NCBI RefSeq assembly: GCF_001403875.1
Contig: NZ_LN884299.1
Coordinates: 1,922,117-1,986,116, forward strand
Length of the DNA stretch: 64,000 bases
Reading direction: 5' to 3'
DNA from: Paenibacillus ihumii
Lineage (GTDB): Bacteria; Bacillota; Bacilli; Paenibacillales; Paenibacillaceae
Below the pieces are notes generated by a model. It searched no databases. It saw nothing but the letters and a program-made list of their open reading frames with translations, and was not told the origin of the DNA. Positions 51,794-59,763 of the stretch are shown here, in pieces. A program made the translations under genes and the position numbers. Position 1 is the stretch's first letter. Every line of letters starts with the position of its first letter.

Positions 51794-52483
51794 GTGGAGC
51801 ATTGGATTTTCACCGGGACTGCGGACAAGCGCGATTTGCTGCTCTACATATGCAAGGTGCTGGCTTCAGCCGGCCGGCGTGTCCTGTTGGTGGACGCAAC
51901 CAGCAAAGGAAAATACGGATATGTGATCGAAGGGATATCAACCGGGGAAGGAATGATTGAGTTCCACGGCTTCGACGTGGCATTGGCCAGCGCTGGTAGT
52001 GATAAGCTGGAGCGCTGCGATGGCTATGATTACTGCCTTTATGATGTTGATTATGCTTTCTCAGCCGGAAGGAAGCTGTGGAGCGAGGCCGGACAGATCA
52101 TATGGGTAACCAGCTATGATCGCTTTGAAATAGCGGACAGCTGCGGTTTCTTCAGCAGGCTGTTCCAGACGTGGCCGGAGCTGCGGGGGATCAAGGTGCA
52201 ACCCGTATTTACCCGTACGATGGACACTCTTATCGATGAGCAATATGTGCTGAGCTTCATGGAGCAGCTTCCGATTGAATGGCAAGCTGCGGACATTCGG
52301 ATTCCCTGGGACGAAATCAATTTCGTTGTGCAGATGGAGAATGAGTACTCGCAAACCTTGCGGATGAAGGCCATCACCCGGGCTTACAAAAGGGCAATTA
52401 CGGAATTGATCAGCCGGTTGGCTGGCTGGGAATCCAAAAAAGTAAAAAGAGCGTTTCGCAAAGCGGAAAGGAGAAAGGCATGA
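51794..52483 (+). CDS. degenerate ParA/CpaE-like protein of the pilus operon (1)
   Basis: A strong AGGAGG seven bases before the GTG at 51794 sets the start; the product has 229 residues. WIFTGTADKRDLLLYICKVLASAGRRVLLVDATSKG has the shape of a P-loop strand-loop-helix plus the second strand with Asp, but the loop GTADKRD lacks the GKT/S motif. YDYCLYDVDYAF occupies the Walker B position, and VQPVFTRTMD falls where MinD-like proteins carry their nucleotide-specificity region. The protein ends in a basic helix (GWESKKVKRAFRKAERRKA). It is probably a structural relative of TadZ/CpaE without ATPase activity. It overlaps the next gene by 4 bp. Confidence 0.65.
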   Translation: MEHWIFTGTADKRDLLLYICKVLASAGRRVLLVDATSKGKYGYVIEGISTGEGMIEFHGFDVALASAGSDKLERCDGYDYCLYDVDYAFSAGRKLWSEAGQIIWVTSYDRFEIADSCGFFSRLFQTWPELRGIKVQPVFTRTMDTLIDEQYVLSFMEQLPIEWQAADIRIPWDEINFVVQMENEYSQTLRMKAITRAYKRAITELISRLAGWESKKVKRAFRKAERRKA

Positions 52484-53331
52484 GTAAAATTGTGTTTTGG
52501 GATATGGGTTATGGAGGATCAGCGGAGGTAGCGGGAGCCTTTGGAGTACAGGCTGGGCTGCATGAGAAATATCATTTGCTATTGCTGAATTGCGGCTATG
52601 CCGGCACAGGCATGGAGGAGGGCTTTCCCCCGCGTGATATGGTGCTGGATCATGATTTGCGCTTGCCCGTCCGGGATCAGGGCATGGAGGCGCTGCAGCG
52701 GCTTGCCGAGAGCGGACGTTTGCCCCAGTGCAATTTGATGGACTATACCTATCCCCTGCTGCCAGGCCGGCTTGATTTAGCGGATGGCTTGCAGGCAAAA
52801 GGTGAATCTGTAAGGCATTCCCTTCCGCCTGCTGAGCTTGGGGCTATCGTGAGTATGGCGGAGCAGTGCTATGACATTGTCATTATGCAGGAATCCGCCC
52901 TAAATGCTTCATTGCTGGACAACCCAGGACTTCGTAAGGACGATACTTTAATTGCAGTATTAAGGCAAAATCGGGTCGAGCTGGACACATTCTTTGAGAT
53001 GTCCGGGACAAGCGCTTTTTCTAACGGCAGCACGCCTCAGGCCATCATCGTTCATCAATATGATGCTGCATCGAAATGGAGCCTGCAGAACATTAAACGC
53101 CGTTATAACTGCGATGTGGCGATGATCGGCATTCCGTACCATACCGAATTTAGTGATGCATGGAACGGGCAGGATATCATCTCCTTTTTCCGGCGCTACC
53201 GGCTGCTAAAGGGCAGAGGGTATGAGAGGGAGCAATTTCTTTTTAGCTGCAAAGAGCTTGTACGCATAGCGTTGGCCGCAAAAGAACGCAGCGGTGGTCC
53301 TATGATGGATAGCAAGGTGAAAGGAGCATAG
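52480..53331 (+). CDS. degenerate ParA/CpaE-like protein of the pilus operon (2)
   Basis: The 283-residue protein starts at ATG 52480 within the stop of the previous gene. SKIVFWDMGYGGSAEVAGAFGVQAGLHEKYHLLLLNCGYAGTGMEEGF follows the strand-loop-helix-strand order of MinD-like proteins, with WDMGYGGSAE in place of the P-loop; no Lys or Thr of a Walker A is present. YDIVIMQES lies at the Walker B position. The C-terminal half (NRVELDTFFEMSG, RRYNCDVAMIGIPYHTEF) resembles the partner-binding part of CpaE. It is the third such domain in the operon. Function is inferred from context only. Confidence 0.6.
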   Translation: MSKIVFWDMGYGGSAEVAGAFGVQAGLHEKYHLLLLNCGYAGTGMEEGFPPRDMVLDHDLRLPVRDQGMEALQRLAESGRLPQCNLMDYTYPLLPGRLDLADGLQAKGESVRHSLPPAELGAIVSMAEQCYDIVIMQESALNASLLDNPGLRKDDTLIAVLRQNRVELDTFFEMSGTSAFSNGSTPQAIIVHQYDAASKWSLQNIKRRYNCDVAMIGIPYHTEFSDAWNGQDIISFFRRYRLLKGRGYEREQFLFSCKELVRIALAAKERSGGPMMDSKVKGA

Positions 53332-53334
53332 CGC

Positions 53335-55140
53335 GTGAATCAATTCGCCAATCTGGTCGGTATTCTGTGTGTCCTGCTGCTTGTCACAGGCTACGTATGG
53401 GTCAAAGCCCGCTCTACGGGCAGTACGGCTTCAGGGACAGACGAACAGGAGGAGACTTCCTCCCTAGATCGGCTTGCTGCCTATGTAAAGAAGCAGCTGC
53501 ATGAAATGAGCCGGGCTGAGCTTAACGATTGGGGCATGAGCGAGGAGGTCTGGCAGCGAAAAGTAAAGAGCCGGGCAGAACTCCGCAAAGCGATCCGGGG
53601 CTGTACATGGGGCGATCGCAACGACAAGCGGTATGTGAAGGCCTACATCAAAGATTTGCTGTTAAAAGGCTGCGGCATAGATGCCCAGACCATAGACAGG
53701 TATATTCCTTTTCAGCGGCGGGAATTGCTGACACCCCAGGATCAGTTCGAAATCCTGCTATATTTGTACACCCAGCGTTATGGGGACGAAGCTTTAATGA
53801 TGTTGATTGAGACGCACCGTTTGGATGAACCGAAGTACTCGGCGGGGGGGCAAGACAGGCATTATGAAATTACGGCCGAGGATATCGGACATGTATTTTA
53901 TGCGGAATACCGGGAGCTTGAATTTCGGGAAAAGCTGGACATCGTTGTACAGCGCGTCTATCAGCAGTACAAAGGCTTCTCGGTGGTCGATGAAATTCGG
54001 GAGCAGCGGATCGATGGGGTTAGCGGGGGAGTGAACGGCATTCCTGCATTCGAGGACGCCGGGCAGCCCGTACGTTCAGGCATGCTCCCGGATTGGGAAA
54101 GCTCCGGTGAGACGGAGGATGCGGACGGACGCGCGACATCGCGTTTGTGGGAAAGCGTATGGATTTTTTATATGGGAAAAAGCATTCGCTTGTCCTTCCT
54201 GGGTTTTGGGAATGAAGCCGAGCTCAAGCGGGTTTGCCAGAATATATATAAATACAACTTGCCGGGGCAGTTAACTGAGGCGAATGGATATAAAGTTAAT
54301 GAAATGAAGGACGGGTCCCGGGTCGTCGTTGTTCGCCCGCCCTTTGTCGAATCATGGGCCTTCTTCGTTCGAAAATTCGATTTGAGAAGCGCGGCGCTGG
54401 AACAGCTGATCGAAGGCGTCAATGCGGAGCTGCCGATAGAACTGCTGAAATTTCTGATGAAAGGCAGCCGGATTACGTCGATTACCGGCTCTCAAGGCTC
54501 CGGCAAGACCACGCTGCTAATGGCTTTGGTCAAGCATATTTATCCATCCTATACTCTAAGGGTTCAGGAAATGTCCTTTGAACTGAATTTGCGAAGGCTA
54601 TACAGCACAAGAAATATTTTGACCTTCCGGGAGACGGAGTATATATCGGGTCAGGCTGGTCTGGATTTGCAGAAGAAGACGGACGGTACTGTGAATATTC
54701 TTGGCGAGGTAGCCAGTGATGACGTTGCCGCCTGGATGATCCAGATGGCTCAGGTGGCAAGCTTGTTCACTCTGTTTACTCATCATGCCAAAACATTTCG
54801 CGATTTGATCGAATCGCTGCGCAATTCGCTGCTCAAGACCGGTATGTTCCGGGATGAACGGATAGCGGAAATGCAGGTTGTCAGTGTAATCGATTTCGAT
54901 ATCCACTTGCGGAAGAATATGTCCGGGCAGCGTTATATTGAGAAAATTACCGAATGCGAGCGTCAGGTGAGGGGTTATCGCGAGAGGGTGGTGCTGGAGT
55001 ACAAAGACGGCAAATATATGTCCGTCGAACCGATTTCCCCGCGAATGATAGAGGAAATGGCTCGAGAAATGACGGCAGAGGACAGCGAGGCCTTCACGCT
55101 CTTTGTTGACCGTTACTGGAGGGAAGAGATTGGAGCTTAA
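53335..55140 (+). CDS. CpaF/TadA-like secretion ATPase with N-terminal membrane helix
   Basis: The GTG at 53335, behind AAGGAG, starts a 601-residue protein. Unusually for CpaF it begins with a membrane helix (about 4-24). A helical region (about 40-220) precedes the type II/IV secretion ATPase core: N2-type domain at about 255-370, Walker A SITGSQGSGKTTLLMALV near 382-398, an Asp-box-like EMSFELNLRRLY, Walker B VNILGEVASDD near 455-465 and a His box LFTHHAKTF near 483. The family powers pilus assembly or substrate export from a cytoplasmic hexamer. It sits directly before the membrane platform gene, with which it overlaps. Confidence 0.88.
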   Translation: MNQFANLVGILCVLLLVTGYVWVKARSTGSTASGTDEQEETSSLDRLAAYVKKQLHEMSRAELNDWGMSEEVWQRKVKSRAELRKAIRGCTWGDRNDKRYVKAYIKDLLLKGCGIDAQTIDRYIPFQRRELLTPQDQFEILLYLYTQRYGDEALMMLIETHRLDEPKYSAGGQDRHYEITAEDIGHVFYAEYRELEFREKLDIVVQRVYQQYKGFSVVDEIREQRIDGVSGGVNGIPAFEDAGQPVRSGMLPDWESSGETEDADGRATSRLWESVWIFYMGKSIRLSFLGFGNEAELKRVCQNIYKYNLPGQLTEANGYKVNEMKDGSRVVVVRPPFVESWAFFVRKFDLRSAALEQLIEGVNAELPIELLKFLMKGSRITSITGSQGSGKTTLLMALVKHIYPSYTLRVQEMSFELNLRRLYSTRNILTFRETEYISGQAGLDLQKKTDGTVNILGEVASDDVAAWMIQMAQVASLFTLFTHHAKTFRDLIESLRNSLLKTGMFRDERIAEMQVVSVIDFDIHLRKNMSGQRYIEKITECERQVRGYRERVVLEYKDGKYMSVEPISPRMIEEMAREMTAEDSEAFTLFVDRYWREEIGA

Positions 55141-57196
55141 GACGGTATTAATCTGGATTTTCTTGATTTCTCTGCTGTTATTCATCGGTTTATTGGCGGC
55201 CTCCAGACGGACTTCCCGATTTGAGCCGCATAGCGTGAGCGGAGATCGGGGGATGGCGGTGCTTGCTCAGAAATATATGACCGCATTTCTCCTGCGCTCC
55301 TACGCAATATTCATGAAAATTCCCCCTTTGCGTTATTACGTTCGAAAGGTACGCAGCAGATTATCGTTCATGCATATGTATGCCGAATTTGAGCTGCGCA
55401 GGAAGACGATGATGCTTGTTTACGCGATATGTCTTACATTTGGCCTGGGTATGGCCATACTCACCTGGATGAATCCGAGCGTTTTGTTTTTCGTCACGTT
55501 ATTAATCACGGCGGCAGTTCTGCAGGGATTATTTCTGGACGGGTTCGTGAATCGCATGGAACGAAAGCTGATGGAGCAAATGCTGGAGTTCTTGGCAGCG
55601 GTTCGTCATGCCTATCATCGTCATGGCATGGTTATCGATGCGATGGAGGAAGTGGCAGAGGGGCTGGGTGAAGAGATTGGATCACATGTTCATCGAATTA
55701 ACGAGGCGCTAACCGCTCCCCGTCAGCAAGAGGCGCTGGAGCATTATTACGAGACGGCGCCCAATCGTTTCTTAAAGGCGTTCGCCGGAATATCCAGTCT
55801 CGTAATGGAATTTGGGGATAAGACAGCCAGGCAGGGCTCCGTCTATTTGCGGGCGATCGCCAGTCTTACGCAAGAAATTCACCTCGACCTGATCCGACGC
55901 AATAAGTTGGATTATTTGCTGAAGGGTCTGCATGTCATTGCGCTTGCACCTATTTTTTTTACTAGGCCTATTGAAATATGGGCCAGACGGAATTTTCCGC
56001 TAATGGATCAATTTTATTTAAGCAAAGCGGGCATCGTGATCAAGGCAGTGATATTTCTCGTCATTCTGGTTTCCTATATTTTGTTGCAAAAGCTAAAAAA
56101 TGAAGAAGAGGCATCCTACCGGGCTGCTGACATCACCTATCCCTGGGAAGCGCGGCTATATAAAACAGGCTGGATCAGAGCTGTAGTTCATTGGTTTGTG
56201 CCGGCGCGCACATCACTCGCTTATTATCGCCTGACCCAGCTGTTCAAAGACAGCAATCTCAAAATGAGGGTCGAGTGGTTTCAACTGAGAAGAGTTAGCC
56301 TGTTCCTTGCCGGCTTCATATCTACTGTTGCGCTATGCCTCACACTCCATATGGCCGCTCAAAGCAGAATATTGCGGGAGCCTCCGGAGCACGCGGTATT
56401 TTTCGGCACACTGTCTCCCCAGGAGGAGCAAAGGACGGCCAGAATTATTTCTATGGAGAACGCGGCGATGGGAGAGCTCGGCATGTCTTCACAAGCAGGA
56501 TACGATGCGGCGCTGAAGTCGGCGGAGATGGCCCGTGATTTGCATGGAGAAATTGTGGGTCAAGATGAGTTGAAGGCGATGGCCGTCCGGATCCTTGACA
56601 AGCTTGACCGCTATAATCAGGAGTATTTGAAATGGTGGGAGGTGGCGGCTGCTTTGGCGGCAGGCTGTTTGGCTTTTGAAGCACCGGTGTGGCTGCTTTG
56701 CTTCCAGCGAAGAATGAGGCTTGCCGATATGCGCCAGGAAGTCTATCAATTTATGACGATGGTTGGGATATTTAAAGAGCTGGAACGGATCTCGGTGGAG
56801 GAAATTTTGGAATGGCTGTATGTATATGCGGTGATTTTTAAAGTTCCGATCGAGAGATGTCTCCTGAATTACAGTCAGGGAGCGGAAGCGGCTCTCAGGG
56901 AGATGAAAGAAGAGGTCACGCTGGAAGAGTTCGGGCGTTTCGCAGACAAGCTGCTTCTGGCCGCCGAGAAAATTACCCTTGCTAAGGCTTTCGATGATCT
57001 CGAGCATGAAATGTCGTACCAATTTGAGCGCAGGCGGCTGGAGTATGAGAAGTCGCTGGATACCCGGGCCGGGCTCGGCCGTTTGATCGGCTTTACGCCG
57101 ATGTACAGCCTAGTATTCGCTTATCTGGTCGTTCCGCTGATCTGGATGAGCTTCAAGCAGATGGATTTGTACTTCGAGCATATTCAAAAAATATAA
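55130..57196 (+). CDS. Tad-type inner-membrane platform, probable TadB-TadC fusion
   Basis: GGAGGGA points to the TTG at 55130, overlapping the ATPase stop by 11 bases; the product has 688 residues. There are two similar halves. The first (about 1-330) has helices near 6-24, 86-104, 108-126, 270-290 and 300-322 and the T2SSF-like text MLEFLAAVRHAYHRHGMVIDAMEEVAEG. The second (about 385-688) has helices near 385-405, 508-528 and 655-675, with VYQFMTMVGIFKELERISVEEILEWL. In Tad systems TadB and TadC are separate GspF-like platform proteins; here one chain seems to carry both. It would be the partner of the CpaF-like ATPase. Confidence 0.8.
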   Translation: MELKTVLIWIFLISLLLFIGLLAASRRTSRFEPHSVSGDRGMAVLAQKYMTAFLLRSYAIFMKIPPLRYYVRKVRSRLSFMHMYAEFELRRKTMMLVYAICLTFGLGMAILTWMNPSVLFFVTLLITAAVLQGLFLDGFVNRMERKLMEQMLEFLAAVRHAYHRHGMVIDAMEEVAEGLGEEIGSHVHRINEALTAPRQQEALEHYYETAPNRFLKAFAGISSLVMEFGDKTARQGSVYLRAIASLTQEIHLDLIRRNKLDYLLKGLHVIALAPIFFTRPIEIWARRNFPLMDQFYLSKAGIVIKAVIFLVILVSYILLQKLKNEEEASYRAADITYPWEARLYKTGWIRAVVHWFVPARTSLAYYRLTQLFKDSNLKMRVEWFQLRRVSLFLAGFISTVALCLTLHMAAQSRILREPPEHAVFFGTLSPQEEQRTARIISMENAAMGELGMSSQAGYDAALKSAEMARDLHGEIVGQDELKAMAVRILDKLDRYNQEYLKWWEVAAALAAGCLAFEAPVWLLCFQRRMRLADMRQEVYQFMTMVGIFKELERISVEEILEWLYVYAVIFKVPIERCLLNYSQGAEAALREMKEEVTLEEFGRFADKLLLAAEKITLAKAFDDLEHEMSYQFERRRLEYEKSLDTRAGLGRLIGFTPMYSLVFAYLVVPLIWMSFKQMDLYFEHIQKI

Positions 57197-57221
57197 CCAT
57201 TTGGATTTGGGAGGAAATGAA

Positions 57222-57719
57222 ATGAATAATGCTTCATCCGCATTAAAGGTTGCCGCTGGCATCTTCCTGACGATTGCTCTCATCACGATCGTAGTCATTC
57301 TGTTCGTATCTGCACAGGAGGCGACCAAAACCGCGCAGAACAATTTTTCGGATATTCAAACCGAGCTGTCCCAGGCCTCATTTACCGTGTATGACGATAC
57401 GACCGTCAGCGGATCCCAGGTGACGAATGCCCTCAGGAAATTCAAGGACCGCGAGCAGTTCGGGATACAGGTCAAGACCGGAAAGAACAAAAGCGGACAA
57501 TGGTATGGCAATATGCTTCGCGTGGGGGATCATATCCCGATTGAAGATTATGGCGCGGTCATCAGCGATAAGGTCGGAAATATCAGCAATTCATGGAATG
57601 AAATTTTGGATGAATACGTCAATCCGAGCGGAAAATTCAAGGCTAGGGTCATCAAGGATAATTCTAATGTCGTTAGGGGTATTATTTTTACGCAGACGAC
57701 CGTACTGACAAGTCCTTAA
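57222..57719 (+). CDS. pilin-like single-TM protein of the pilus operon (1)
   Basis: A GGGAGGAAATGA site before ATG 57222 gives 165 residues. A short polar N-terminus (MNNASSALK) is followed by a membrane helix (about 10-31, VAAGIFLTIALITIVVILFV), a coiled coil (SAQEATKTAQNNFSDIQTELSQ) and an outer domain with GSQVTNALRKFKDREQFGIQVKT. That is the layout of a pilin or pseudopilin, but the usual prepilin cleavage motif (Gly before xxxxE) is absent. It is the first gene after the platform protein and has the best SD of the operon, so it may be the major fibre subunit. No family is recognised. Confidence 0.72.
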   Translation: MNNASSALKVAAGIFLTIALITIVVILFVSAQEATKTAQNNFSDIQTELSQASFTVYDDTTVSGSQVTNALRKFKDREQFGIQVKTGKNKSGQWYGNMLRVGDHIPIEDYGAVISDKVGNISNSWNEILDEYVNPSGKFKARVIKDNSNVVRGIIFTQTTVLTSP

Positions 57720-57723
57720 GGGT

Positions 57724-58143
57724 ATGCATGATCCTTTGAAAAGCATGCTGTGGCTGCTCTTTGCTTGCATAGTCTGCCTCAGCGCTCTGTGGTTTGCCTC
57801 GGAACAGGCCGAGCTTGAGCAGGATGTGCTGGAACAGCTAGTCCCTTATGCTCAGAGGCAAAAGGATATCGTTCATACTCGAGCCGGAATTGCCGTGCAG
57901 GATGAGCGTTATAGCGGTGCAGAGATCATGCATAGTTTGAAGGTGCTGGAGGGCCTGGGCGCTGTGGTAGAAATAGACGGAAAAAGGCTGGATCTAAGAG
58001 GGGCAGACAGCGATGATTATTCCGTACAGGATGCGGCCGTGATGAGGGCAGCCGCTTTTCTGGATTTAAGGGCGAGCTATGGGGTGCAGGCTGATTATGA
58101 TTCCGCAGGCCATTTGCGGAAAATAAATTTTCGCAAAAAATAA
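57724..58143 (+). CDS. pilin-like single-TM protein of the pilus operon (2)
   Basis: ATG 57724 follows the previous stop by four bases; AAGGG is almost adjacent, so the start is slightly uncertain (TTG 57736 is an alternative). The 139-residue protein has one N-terminal helix (about 6-25, SMLWLLFACIVCLSALWFAS), a Glu/Gln-rich helix and the text YSGAEIMHSLKVLEGLGAVVEIDGKRL. This is similar in arrangement to GSQVTNALRKFKDREQFGIQV in the gene before, suggesting paralogy by pattern. No prepilin-peptidase motif is seen. The function is inferred from operon position. Confidence 0.68.
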   Translation: MHDPLKSMLWLLFACIVCLSALWFASEQAELEQDVLEQLVPYAQRQKDIVHTRAGIAVQDERYSGAEIMHSLKVLEGLGAVVEIDGKRLDLRGADSDDYSVQDAAVMRAAAFLDLRASYGVQADYDSAGHLRKINFRKK

Positions 58144-58156
58144 AAGGGGCTGTACG

Positions 58157-58708
58157 ATGTCAAACGCGTTATCAAAGGTAGCTGCAGCGATATTGGCCGT
58201 TGTTTTGCTCTATTTGGTTCCCGCTGTCCAATCGGCGCAGCGGGAGGAGGATTATCGGGCCCTGGCAGCTTACAATACGCTGGTTCGCTTTACGGATGCG
58301 GTCAGAAATAAAGGCTATGTATCGCCAGGGATGTATCATGATTTTATTCATGAGCTTGGAGCGGCAGGAGGGGAATACAGGATCGAATTGGAGCACAGGC
58401 ACAAAAAATATCATCCAGAATATGACGATCCAGCTGATTCCGGCACTTTTCTGGACCGCTTCAGCATTCATTATGAGGCCTTCTATAATCATGACATAAT
58501 GACATTGCTGTTCCCGGAACAAGCCGCCTTCGGAACGGATGATGAACCCAAGTACAGAATGGAGGTCGGGGACTATTTTACGGTGACGATTACCCGTTTG
58601 GGACGCACGCCGATCATGGTATTTGATCATTTCCTGTATGGGGCTGCTGAGCAGAGGGGGTCCCATGTATTACATTACGGGGGGATGGTGCTTAATGAAG
58701 ATTACTGA
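58157..58708 (+). CDS. pilin-like single-TM protein of the pilus operon (3)
   Basis: The 183-residue protein starts at ATG 58157 (AAAAGGGG upstream). The N-terminal helix (about 5-24, LSKVAAAILAVVLLYLVPAV) is followed by AYNTLVRFTDAVRNKGYVSPGMYHDFIHELG and a folded domain rich in aromatic and acidic residues. The element FTDAVRNKGYVSPGMYHDFIHEL is known from small proteins in Tad-like loci of Firmicutes in general terms, but I cannot name the family. It overlaps the next gene by 14 bases. It is a likely minor subunit or assembly protein. Confidence 0.68.
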   Translation: MSNALSKVAAAILAVVLLYLVPAVQSAQREEDYRALAAYNTLVRFTDAVRNKGYVSPGMYHDFIHELGAAGGEYRIELEHRHKKYHPEYDDPADSGTFLDRFSIHYEAFYNHDIMTLLFPEQAAFGTDDEPKYRMEVGDYFTVTITRLGRTPIMVFDHFLYGAAEQRGSHVLHYGGMVLNEDY

Positions 58709-59675
58709 CTGGGCGATCGTTTTCGTTCTGCTGGTTTCGCCCATCCTTTGGATCAATTATTTGCATACCGGGGATTTAAGGGAGGCCCATCGCCTTCAGC
58801 ACCGCTACAGCTCTGCATTGCGCACGGCCGTTCAGGACGCGGCTTATGCCTTGAATCTGAACGAGCTGCAGCAGTTCGAAGCAGGCTACAGCTCAGCAAA
58901 ATTTATGAGGTCGGATAAAGAAGAGGCCTTATCCGCTTTTATGCAGACTTTATCGATTAATCTGGGAATTGAGGATGATAGGCTTGCCCAGGAAGCTCTG
59001 ATGACTTATATACCAGCAATCGCAATTATCGAATATGACGGGTATTCCATATATGCTCTAGACGAGAGTGAGAACGAACAGACAGGATGGCCGGAAATCT
59101 CGCATCGCTGGAGACCGAAGAAGCCATATGTATATTCGGATCAATTTGGCAACAGCGTCGCCTTTACACTGGATGATACAGTGACAGCTTATGAGAGCAT
59201 GACCGGCAAGTGGCATAGGGGCAGGCAATCCGAGCTGCAGGGGATGACGGCAATTCCATTGCTGCAGGATACGAAGGCGTTTGAGCAGGTAAGAAGAGCC
59301 GCCATCGTGAGGGGTATCCAGGATGATCTTGCCGGATACATAAACCGCCATAACGAGTACGCACTGCGGCTAGGAGTGGATTATCTTTTTACATTGCCGA
59401 TTCTGTCGCAGGAGGATTGGTCGAATACTATAAGCGATGTCGGAGTGATCGTCTTTTTGCAGGGAATACCGGTCGGGGATTTCTATTATAACAACTATGC
59501 CTTCGGAGGAGGACGGCTGGTCCAGAGCCGGAAACTGCTCGGGGGCATGGATGAAGCGACGGGGATCAAATACTATTTTCCCGAAGCCTGCTTGTCCCGC
59601 TATCGTGTTGAGCAAATATTCACTAACGCCCGGGAAGCCGCGCTGGCGGGTTACCGTGAGGCCGATTGTCGTTGA
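58695..59675 (+). CDS. single-TM protein ending the pilus operon (4)
   Basis: The ATG at 58695, inside the end of the previous gene and behind GGGGGATGG, gives 326 residues; the open frame extends 24 codons upstream without an SD. One N-terminal helix (about 5-22, WAIVFVLLVSPILWINY) is followed by a helical segment and a large extracytoplasmic domain (WPEISHRWRPKKPYVYSDQFGNSVAFTLDDTVTAYE, GVIVFLQGIPVGDFYYNNYAFGG). The size suggests a tip or adhesin-like component rather than a repeated subunit. No family is recognised. It is the last gene of the run; the next gene has its own region after about 90 bases. Confidence 0.7.
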   Translation: MKITDWAIVFVLLVSPILWINYLHTGDLREAHRLQHRYSSALRTAVQDAAYALNLNELQQFEAGYSSAKFMRSDKEEALSAFMQTLSINLGIEDDRLAQEALMTYIPAIAIIEYDGYSIYALDESENEQTGWPEISHRWRPKKPYVYSDQFGNSVAFTLDDTVTAYESMTGKWHRGRQSELQGMTAIPLLQDTKAFEQVRRAAIVRGIQDDLAGYINRHNEYALRLGVDYLFTLPILSQEDWSNTISDVGVIVFLQGIPVGDFYYNNYAFGGGRLVQSRKLLGGMDEATGIKYYFPEACLSRYRVEQIFTNAREAALAGYREADCR

Positions 59676-59763
59676 GCCTTAAAATAAAACAGTTTCAGAC
59701 CTTCTCCTTCTTATGCTAAAATAGGTTCTTGAATGTCATATAGAAGGAGCATTGGGCGCTGAT

